Shown: positions 58,131 to 64,000 of the stretch, one piece after another
Numbering within the stretch: the first letter of the stretch is position 1
Layout of the letters: every line of letters starts with the position of its first letter
DNA from: Mycolicibacterium arenosum
GTDB lineage: Bacteria > Actinomycetota > Actinomycetes > Mycobacteriales > Mycobacteriaceae
Length of the DNA: 64,000 nt
Reading direction: 5' to 3'
Assembly (NCBI RefSeq): GCF_024320865.1
Contig: NZ_JANDBD010000008.1
Location: 1-64,000, forward strand
Notes under the pieces: model-generated
What the model saw: the letters and a program-made list of their open reading frames with translations, nothing else
Database searches by the model: none
Told to the model about the DNA's origin: nothing
Program-made: the position numbers and the translations under genes

Positions 58131-59503
58131 CCCGGTCCCGGCCCCGGCCCCGGACCGGGTAGCCGCAGCATGAGCCGGGTGCCGCCCAGCGGGCTGACCT
58201 CGAGCGCGGCTGTGCCACCGTGGATCTCGGCCTGCTGGGCGACCAGGGCGAGGCCGAGACCCGAACCCGAGCGCGACGCCGTCGTTCCGCGGTGGAAGCG
58301 CTCGAACACCGCGGCGCGCTCCTCGGCGGGCACCCCCGAGCCGTCGTCGTCGATCGCGATCTCGACACCGGCGGCCGAGCTCACGACGCTGAGCCGAACC
58401 TGCGTCGCACCACCGTGTTTCACGGCGTTGGCGATCGCGTTGTCGACTACCAGGCGCAGCCCGGCGGGCATCCCGAGCATCAGGACGGTCGTCGACGACC
58501 CCATCGAGACGTCCAGGTCGGGGTAGTTGTGCACGGCGTCGTGCGCGGCACGGTCGAGCAGTTCGACGACGTCGACGGGCACGAAGTCGTCGACGGTGGT
58601 CAACTCCCCCTGCGCGAGTCGCTCGAGCGCCCCGAGCGTCGCTTCGATCCTGCCCTCGGTCCGCATGACGTCGGCGATGACCTCCTTGCGCTGCTCGGCC
58701 GTCATGTCCAGGGTGGCGAGGACCTCGAGGTTGGTCCGCATCGCGGTCAGCGGGGTGCGCAGTTCGTGGGAGGCGACCGCGGCGAAGTCGCGCGCCGATT
58801 CCAGTGCCGCACGGGTGCGTTGCTGTTCGTCGCCGATGCGGCCGAGCATGCCCTCGACGGCTTCGGATATCTCGACGGCCTCCCACACCCCGCGCACCTG
58901 GACCTCGTCCGGGTTGGACTGCGCGTTGATGGCGCGTGCCTGTTTGGCCAACAACCGGAACGGATTCACCATGACCAGGGCGATGACCCACCCGACGAGG
59001 AGCGTGCCGAGGATGACGCTGCTGCAGATCCAGAACACCCGCCAGTGCAGCGAGTCGATGCGCGCCTGAGTGTCCGCGAGTGGAGCGCCGAGTGCGACGA
59101 ACGCGCTTCCGGTGTTGATGGTGCGGACCCGGTACTCCACGCCGTTGATCTCGGCGTCGGAGTATCCCGTGCCGAGTTCGGGCAGGACGATGTCGGACGG
59201 AATCGACACGGTCGTATTGCCGATGCGTGCCGTGCGCACCAGCCCGCCCTCGGTGGGTTCGGGGCCGACGCCGTCCTGCGCACTGCGCAGCAGGGTGTTG
59301 ACGTCACCGAGGCTCGACAGTGAGTCGAGCCTGCGGTCCAACTGGTCGTACTGGTCGTTGGTCACGCCGACCCACACCCACACACCCAGTGTCAGAACGA
59401 GAATGATGACGCCCAGCTGGGAGATGATGACGATCGACCGCAACGACAGCAGGCGCAGCGGCTGCCGTAGCAGGCGGTACGCGATGTCCTGGGGCGACTT
59501 CAT
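58127..59503 (-). CDS. PrrB-like sensor histidine kinase (orphan)
   Basis: 458-aa membrane kinase: spans at about 24-48 and 157-180 enclose an extracytoplasmic sensor; HAMP-like linker; H box SHELRTPLT with phosphorylated His246; N box DNAIANAVKHGG (Asn355); G boxes DDDGSGVP and GSGLGLAL. It closely resembles mycobacterial PrrB over the whole length, but no response-regulator gene is adjacent. The C-terminus is a Gly-Pro repeat (LPGPGPGPGPG) encoded by hexanucleotide repeats. It lies 11 bp downstream of gatB, on the same strand. Confidence 0.92.
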   Translation of the reverse strand: MKSPQDIAYRLLRQPLRLLSLRSIVIISQLGVIILVLTLGVWVWVGVTNDQYDQLDRRLDSLSSLGDVNTLLRSAQDGVGPEPTEGGLVRTARIGNTTVSIPSDIVLPELGTGYSDAEINGVEYRVRTINTGSAFVALGAPLADTQARIDSLHWRVFWICSSVILGTLLVGWVIALVMVNPFRLLAKQARAINAQSNPDEVQVRGVWEAVEISEAVEGMLGRIGDEQQRTRAALESARDFAAVASHELRTPLTAMRTNLEVLATLDMTAEQRKEVIADVMRTEGRIEATLGALERLAQGELTTVDDFVPVDVVELLDRAAHDAVHNYPDLDVSMGSSTTVLMLGMPAGLRLVVDNAIANAVKHGGATQVRLSVVSSAAGVEIAIDDDGSGVPAEERAAVFERFHRGTTASRSGSGLGLALVAQQAEIHGGTAALEVSPLGGTRLMLRLPGPGPGPGPG

Positions 59504-59514
59504 CGGAGGATCAG

Positions 59515-61017
59515 TCAGCTACAGGCCGCGATGACCATCTCGCGGACCAGCGCGGCGTCGGCCTGACCCTTCGTCGCCTTCATCACCGCGCCGACGATCG
59601 CGCCGGCTGCAGCCACCTTGCCGCCGCGGATCTTCTCGACGATGTCCGGACTGGCCGCCAGCGCCTCGTCGACGGCCGCCTTGATCACGGAGTCGTCGCG
59701 CACGACGGCGAGCCCGCGGTCGGTCATCACCTGGTCGGGTTCGCCCTCACCGGCCAGCACGCCCTCGATCACCTGGCGGGCGAGTTTGTTCGACAGCTTG
59801 CCCTCGTCGACCAGCGCGATCACCGAGGCGACCTGCGCGGGTGTGATCGCGAGCGCGTCGAGTTCGACCCCCGCCTCGTTCGCCTTCTGCACCAGGAAGT
59901 TGCCCCACCACGCTCGGGCCGCCTCGCTCGGCGCGCCGTGGCCGACAGTCGCCGCGACGAGGTCGATGGCACCGTTGTTCACCAGGTCGCGCATCACCTC
60001 GTCGGAGATGCCCCACTCCTCCTGAATCCGGTTGCGCGTCAGCCACGGAAGTTCGGGGATGGTCTGCCGCAGCCGCTCGATCACCTCGGTGCTCGGCGCG
60101 ACCGGCTCGAGGTCGGGTTCCGGGAAGTACCGGTAGTCCTGGGCGGTCTCCTTGCTACGACCGGCGGTCGTGTGGCCGTCCTCGTGAAAGTGCCGCGTTT
60201 CCTGGACGATTCGGCCGCCCGCCTCGAGAATCGCCGCCTGCCGCCGCATCTCGTAGCGGACCGCGACTTCCACGCTCCTGAGCGAGTTGACGTTCTTCGT
60301 CTCGGTGCGTGTGCCGAACTCGGTGGCCCCAATCGGCTTGAGGCTCAGATTCGAGTCGCACCGCATGGAGCCCTGGTCCATCCGGACGTCGGAGACTCCC
60401 AACGCCCGCAACAGATCCCGCAGCGCGGTGACGTAGGCTCGGGCGATCTCCGGCGCGCGTTCGCCGGTGCCCTCGATCGGCCTTGTGACGATCTCGATGA
60501 GCGGTACGCCCGCACGGTTGTAGTCGAGCAGCGACGTGGTGGCGCCCTCGATGCGACCGGTGTCGCTGCCGAGGTGCGTCAGCTTGCCGGTGTCCTCCTC
60601 CATGTGGGCGCGCTCGATCTCCACCCGCCACGTGGTGCCGTCGTCGAGCGGCACGTCGAGGTAACCGTCGACGGCGATCGGTTCGTCGTACTGGCTGATC
60701 TGGTAGTTCTTCGGCTGGTCGGGGTAGAAGTAGTTCTTCCTGGCGAACCGGCCCCAGGGTGCGATATCGCAGTTAAGCGCCAGACCGATCCGGATCGCCG
60801 ACTCGACCGCGGCCTGGTTGAGCACCGGTAGCGACCCCGGCAGGCCCAGGCAGACGGGACAGACCTGGGTGTTCGGCTCGCCGCCGAAGCGGTTGGCGCA
60901 GCCGCAGAACATCTTGGTTGCCGTGGACAGCTCGACGTGCACTTCCATGCCCATGACGGGCTCGTAGCGCGCGATGACCTCGTCGTAGTCGAGCAGTTCG
61001 GCGGTCGTGACGGACAT
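59515..61017 (-). CDS. gatB: Asp/Glu-tRNA amidotransferase subunit B
   Basis: Subunit of GatCAB that phosphorylates the side chain of Glu on misacylated Glu-tRNA(Gln), then amidates it. The 500-aa protein has VMGMEVHVELSTATKMFCGC with zinc Cys residues, CPVCLGLPGSLPVLN, and a C-terminal YqeY-like tail (KVAAAGAIVGAVMKATKGQAD is at about 465-485). The start is ATG 61017, with TAGGAT 7 nt upstream. It works with gatA and gatC at 62.1-63.9 kb and with gltX and tRNA-Gln at 39-41 kb. Confidence 0.97.
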   Translation of the reverse strand: MSVTTAELLDYDEVIARYEPVMGMEVHVELSTATKMFCGCANRFGGEPNTQVCPVCLGLPGSLPVLNQAAVESAIRIGLALNCDIAPWGRFARKNYFYPDQPKNYQISQYDEPIAVDGYLDVPLDDGTTWRVEIERAHMEEDTGKLTHLGSDTGRIEGATTSLLDYNRAGVPLIEIVTRPIEGTGERAPEIARAYVTALRDLLRALGVSDVRMDQGSMRCDSNLSLKPIGATEFGTRTETKNVNSLRSVEVAVRYEMRRQAAILEAGGRIVQETRHFHEDGHTTAGRSKETAQDYRYFPEPDLEPVAPSTEVIERLRQTIPELPWLTRNRIQEEWGISDEVMRDLVNNGAIDLVAATVGHGAPSEAARAWWGNFLVQKANEAGVELDALAITPAQVASVIALVDEGKLSNKLARQVIEGVLAGEGEPDQVMTDRGLAVVRDDSVIKAAVDEALAASPDIVEKIRGGKVAAAGAIVGAVMKATKGQADAALVREMVIAACS

Positions 61018-61089
61018 GGGGACGATCCTAGTGTTCAGCTCTCGACGAGCTTCGGGTGCACGGCACCGCGGCCGCGTGAGGAGAACGCG

Positions 61090-62121
61090 CTATCCGAAGA
61101 ACTCCGCGGCGTCGTCGTAGCGGGTCTGGGGCACCAGCTTGAGTTGCTTGACCGCGTCGGCCAGCGGAACCCGGCCGATGTCCTGGCCGCGCAGCGACAC
61201 CATCATCCCGAACTCACCGGAATGGGCGGCGTCCGCGGCGTTCACGCCGAATCGGGTGGCGAGCACGCGGTCGTACGCCGTCGGAGTACCGCCCCGCTGC
61301 ACGTGTCCGAGCACGGTCACCCGGACTTCCTTCTTGATCCGCTTCTCCACCTCGATGGCCAGCTGCTGGGACACCCCGGTGAACTTCTCGTGGCCGAACT
61401 CGTCCATTCCGCCCTGACGCAGCTGCATGGTGCCCTCGGCCGGTTTGGCGCCCTCGGCGACGACGCAGATGAAGTGCGACGAGCCGTGCTGGAAGCGCTT
61501 CTTGACCAGCCGGCACACCTCCTCCACGTCGAAGGGCTGCTCGGGGATCAGTGTCATGTGCGCGCCGGAGGCGATTCCGGCGTTCAGCGCGATCCAGCCC
61601 GCGTGCCGGCCCATCACCTCGACGAGCATGACTCGCTGGTGGGATTCCGCGGTGCTGTGCAGCCGGTCGATCGCCTCGGTGGCCACCTGCAACGCGGTGT
61701 CGTGCCCGAAAGTGACGTCCGTGCAGTCGATGTCGTTGTCGATGGTCTTCGGAACGCCGACGACGGGCACGTTCTCCTCGGACAGCCAGTGCGCCGCGGT
61801 CAGCGTGCCCTCACCGCCGATGGGAATCAGCACGTCGATGCCGTTGTCCTCCATCGTCTGCTTGATCTGGTCCAGACCCGCCCGAAGGATCTCGGGATTC
61901 ACCCGCGCCGTGCCGAGCATCGTGCCGCCCTTGGCCAGCAGCCGGTCGTTGCGATCGTCGTTCGCCAACTGGATGCGGCGGTCCTCCATGAGACCGCGCC
62001 AGCCGTCGAGGAAGCCGACGACCGACGACCCGTAGCGCTGGTCGCACGTCCGCACCACCGCCCTGATCACGGCGTTCAGGCCTGGACAGTCACCGCCGCC
62101 GGTGAGTACTCCGATACGCAT
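61090..62121 (-). CDS. pfkA: ATP-dependent 6-phosphofructokinase
   Basis: Commits fructose 6-phosphate to glycolysis. The 343-aa protein shows TGGGDCPGLNAVIRAVV, the catalytic motif KTIDNDIDCTDVTFG, IGGEGTL and the substrate loop EVMGRHAGWIALNAG. It inserts between gatA and gatB, as in M. tuberculosis, 18 bp after gatA. The start is ATG 62121. Confidence 0.97.
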   Translation of the reverse strand: MRIGVLTGGGDCPGLNAVIRAVVRTCDQRYGSSVVGFLDGWRGLMEDRRIQLANDDRNDRLLAKGGTMLGTARVNPEILRAGLDQIKQTMEDNGIDVLIPIGGEGTLTAAHWLSEENVPVVGVPKTIDNDIDCTDVTFGHDTALQVATEAIDRLHSTAESHQRVMLVEVMGRHAGWIALNAGIASGAHMTLIPEQPFDVEEVCRLVKKRFQHGSSHFICVVAEGAKPAEGTMQLRQGGMDEFGHEKFTGVSQQLAIEVEKRIKKEVRVTVLGHVQRGGTPTAYDRVLATRFGVNAADAAHSGEFGMMVSLRGQDIGRVPLADAVKQLKLVPQTRYDDAAEFFG

Positions 62122-62139
62122 GGTGTGTATCTAACCCGG

Positions 62140-63633
62140 TTACAGCGCGGTCGGCAGCGATCCGCGCGCGGCCTCGTAGGCGGCACCGACCCGGTAGAGC
62201 CGGTCGTCGGCGAGTGCGGGCGCCATGATCTGCAGACCGACGGGCAGCCCGTCGTCCTCCGACAGTCCCGATGGCACCGACATTCCGCAGTGGCCCGCGA
62301 GGTTCAGCGGCAGCGTGCACAGGTCGAAGAGGTACATCGCCAGCGGATCGTCCACCTTCTCCCCGAGCGGGAACGCCGTCGTCGGCGTGGCGGGCGACAC
62401 CAGCACGTCGACGGATCGATACGCCTCGTCGAGATCTCGGGCGATGAGTGTGCGGACCTTCTGCGCCTGGTTGTAATACGCGTCGTAGTAGCCCGCCGAC
62501 AGCGCGTAAGTGCCGATCATGATGCGGCGCTTGACTTCCGGGCCGAACCCGGCCGCACGGGTCAGCGCCATCACCTCCTCGGCGCTGTGCGTGCCGTCGT
62601 CGCCGACCCGCAGTCCGTAGCGCATGGCATCGAACCGCGCGAGGTTGCTCGACACCTCCGACGGCAGGATCAGGTAGTACGCCGCGAGCGAGTGGTCGAA
62701 ATGCGGGCAGTCGACTTCGGACACCTCGGCGCCGAGCGCGGTCAGCTGTTCGACCGCGGCGTTGAACGACGCCAGCACCCCGGCCTGGTAGCCGTCACCG
62801 CGCAGTTGCTTCACCACCCCGACGCGCACGCCCTTCAGGTCGCCCGCGGCACCCGCCCTGGCCGCGCCGACCACGTCCGGAACGGCGACGTCGACGCTCG
62901 TCGAGTCACGCGGATCGTGCCCGGCGATCACCTGGTGCAGCAGCGCGGTGTCGAGCACGGTGCGCGCGCACGGGCCGCCCTGGTCGAGTGACGAAGCACA
63001 CGCGATCAGCCCGTACCGCGACACCGTGCCGTAGGTCGGCTTCACGCCGACCGTGGCGGTGAGCGCCGCGGGCTGGCGGATCGACCCGCCCGTGTCGGAG
63101 CCGATGGCCAGCGGCGCCTGGAACGCCGCCAGCGCCGCCGCGCTGCCGCCGCCCGACCCGCCGGGCACCCGCTCGACGTTCCACGGATTGCGCGTGGGCC
63201 CGTACGCGGAGTTCTCGGTCGACGACCCCATCGCGAACTCGTCCATGTTGGTCTTGCCGAGAATCGGCGTCCCCGCCGCACGCAGCTTCGCGGTCACCGT
63301 CGCGTCGTACGGCGAGCGCCAGCCCTCGAGGATCTTCGACCCGCACGTCGTGGGGGCGTCGGTGGTGGTGAAGACGTCCTTCAGCGCCAGCGGCACCCCG
63401 GCCAGCGGCGAGGGGAGCGCGTCTCCGGCCGCCACCGCCGCGTCGATCCGGCCCGCCGCGGCCAGCGCCTCATCCGCGCCGACGTGCAGGAACGCGCGGT
63501 AGGTGTCGTCGGTGGCGGCGATCTGATCGAGGCACGCCTGCGTGACCTCGGTCGAGGACACCTCCTTGGCGGCGATCTTCGCGCCCAACTCGGCGGCCGA
63601 GAGCTTGATCAATTCGTCGTCATGCCTGCTCAT
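62140..63633 (-). CDS. gatA: Asp/Glu-tRNA amidotransferase subunit A
   Basis: Glutaminase subunit that supplies ammonia to GatB. The 497-aa amidase-signature protein has the catalytic Lys in PLALKDVFTT and the Ser-cis-Ser pair in GGSGGGSAAALAAF and GSDTGGSIRQPAA. The start is ATG 63633 (MSRHDDELIKLSAAEL), overlapping the gatC stop as ATGA; a longer frame inside gatC is spurious. pfkA follows. Confidence 0.97.
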   Translation of the reverse strand: MSRHDDELIKLSAAELGAKIAAKEVSSTEVTQACLDQIAATDDTYRAFLHVGADEALAAAGRIDAAVAAGDALPSPLAGVPLALKDVFTTTDAPTTCGSKILEGWRSPYDATVTAKLRAAGTPILGKTNMDEFAMGSSTENSAYGPTRNPWNVERVPGGSGGGSAAALAAFQAPLAIGSDTGGSIRQPAALTATVGVKPTYGTVSRYGLIACASSLDQGGPCARTVLDTALLHQVIAGHDPRDSTSVDVAVPDVVGAARAGAAGDLKGVRVGVVKQLRGDGYQAGVLASFNAAVEQLTALGAEVSEVDCPHFDHSLAAYYLILPSEVSSNLARFDAMRYGLRVGDDGTHSAEEVMALTRAAGFGPEVKRRIMIGTYALSAGYYDAYYNQAQKVRTLIARDLDEAYRSVDVLVSPATPTTAFPLGEKVDDPLAMYLFDLCTLPLNLAGHCGMSVPSGLSEDDGLPVGLQIMAPALADDRLYRVGAAYEAARGSLPTAL

Positions 63634-63929
63634 TCCGATTCCCCCAGAATCCGCGGCACCGCGAACCGGCCGTCTTCGGCCTTCGGCGCCGCCGCCAGCG
63701 CCTCGTCCTGGGTCAGGCACGGTTCGACGTTGTCGGGCCGGGTCACGTTGACGTCCTTCAGCGGGTTGTCTGTGGCTTCGACACCGGTCACGTCGACGGC
63801 CTGGATCGCACCGACGTGGGCGAGGATCGCGTCGAGCTGGCCGGCGAACCCGTCGAGCTCGTCGTCTGTCAGTGCGAGTCGGGCCAGCCGCGCCAGGTGG
63901 GCGACGTCATCCCTGGAGATCTGAGACAC
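63630..63929 (-). CDS. gatC: Asp/Glu-tRNA amidotransferase subunit C
   Basis: 99-aa small subunit that stabilises GatA in the GatCAB complex. The family pattern SRDDVAHLARLARLALTDDE followed by LDAILAHVGAIQAVD is clear. The start is GTG 63929, with TAGGGT 8 nt upstream, suggesting a nearly leaderless mRNA for gatC-gatA-pfkA. It overlaps gatA by 4 nt. No other gene is visible between it and the window end. Confidence 0.96.
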   Translation of the reverse strand: MSQISRDDVAHLARLARLALTDDELDGFAGQLDAILAHVGAIQAVDVTGVEATDNPLKDVNVTRPDNVEPCLTQDEALAAAPKAEDGRFAVPRILGESE

Positions 63930-64000
63930 GTCGAATAACCCTAGTCACGCGCGCCCGGCGGGCCGCATCGGACGTGGCGATGGACCGTGAGCGGCCGGCT

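Noticed and set aside
56340..58991. Minus-strand frame of over 800 codons across lppZ and the kinase gene
   Set aside because: It has no domains; the real genes are in other frames with lipobox, membrane and kinase motifs.
1..64000. Prophage, insertion sequence, transposase, integrase or toxin-antitoxin module
   Set aside because: None of their genes or typical terminal repeats is visible; apart from the 35.9-39.2 and 42-46.7 kb stretches the window is conserved core.

Overview
The window reads as chromosome of a fast-growing mycobacterium (Mycolicibacterium-like). GC content is high, GTG starts are frequent, and the gene order follows the Rv2921c-Rv3012c segment of Mycobacterium tuberculosis almost gene for gene. 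Diagnostic neighbours are SepIVA, the VKOR/DsbA pair, FbiD, MutT1, a lysine-repeat HupB, IlvBNC, Cfp6, LppZ and GatCAB. Names rest on motifs and on remembered family sequences and synteny; no database search was possible.

Layout. 0.1-9.9 kb (minus strand): ftsY, smc, acyP, osmC, mutM, rnc, a YceD/DUF177 gene, sepIVA, coaD and rsmD, covering protein targeting, chromosome condensation, base repair, RNA processing, division and CoA synthesis. 9.9-16 kb: pyruvate carboxylase, the VKOR/DsbA oxidative-folding pair and a LipN-type esterase. 16-18.4 kb: an aldo-keto reductase, two small DUF202 membrane proteins and an exported HNH nuclease. 18.4-32.9 kb: recG, a DhaL/FakA-type gene, rpmB, ung, thiL, a DUF3515 gene, ddl, a cystathionine-type PLP enzyme, gpsA, fbiD, ppk, mutT1 and hupB. 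33-35.9 kb: leuCD divergent from an IclR regulator resembling LtbR. 35.9-39.2 kb: a DUF4333 lipoprotein and a large LAL-type (AAA + LuxR) regulator. 39.2-41.8 kb: tRNA-Glu, tRNA-Gln, gltX and an FAH-family gene. 41.9-46.7 kb, the most accessory part: an MFS transporter, a 13E12-type HNH protein, two more DUF4333 lipoproteins and a membrane protein. 46.7-54.4 kb: leuB, serA, an FAD oxidoreductase and ilvBNC with a leader-peptide attenuator. 54.5-59.5 kb: cfp6, doxX, an lppZ-like gene, a polytopic membrane protein and a PrrB-like histidine kinase without a partner. 59.5-63.9 kb: gatB, pfkA, gatA and gatC.

Functional links. leuCD, leuB, serA and ilvBNC form a branched-chain/serine biosynthesis neighbourhood with two visible control layers: a divergent IclR regulator for leuCD and a ribosome-mediated attenuator for ilvBNC. 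The tRNA-Gln, tRNA-Glu, gltX and gatCAB genes together supply the indirect route to Gln-tRNA(Gln).

Most of the window is conserved core. The observations I consider most worth checking are: the ilv attenuator; a dispersed short repeat that sits just upstream of several minus-strand genes and within the pyc tail; an apparent CTG start of rsmD; a recurrent TANNNT-6/8 nt-start-codon arrangement indicating leaderless mRNAs; the DUF4333 lipoprotein expansion; the orphan PrrB-like kinase; and a T-tailed hairpin between hupB and leuD with no gene upstream on its strand. I found no CRISPR array, prophage, insertion sequence or replication origin, and no complete system that I can claim is undescribed.
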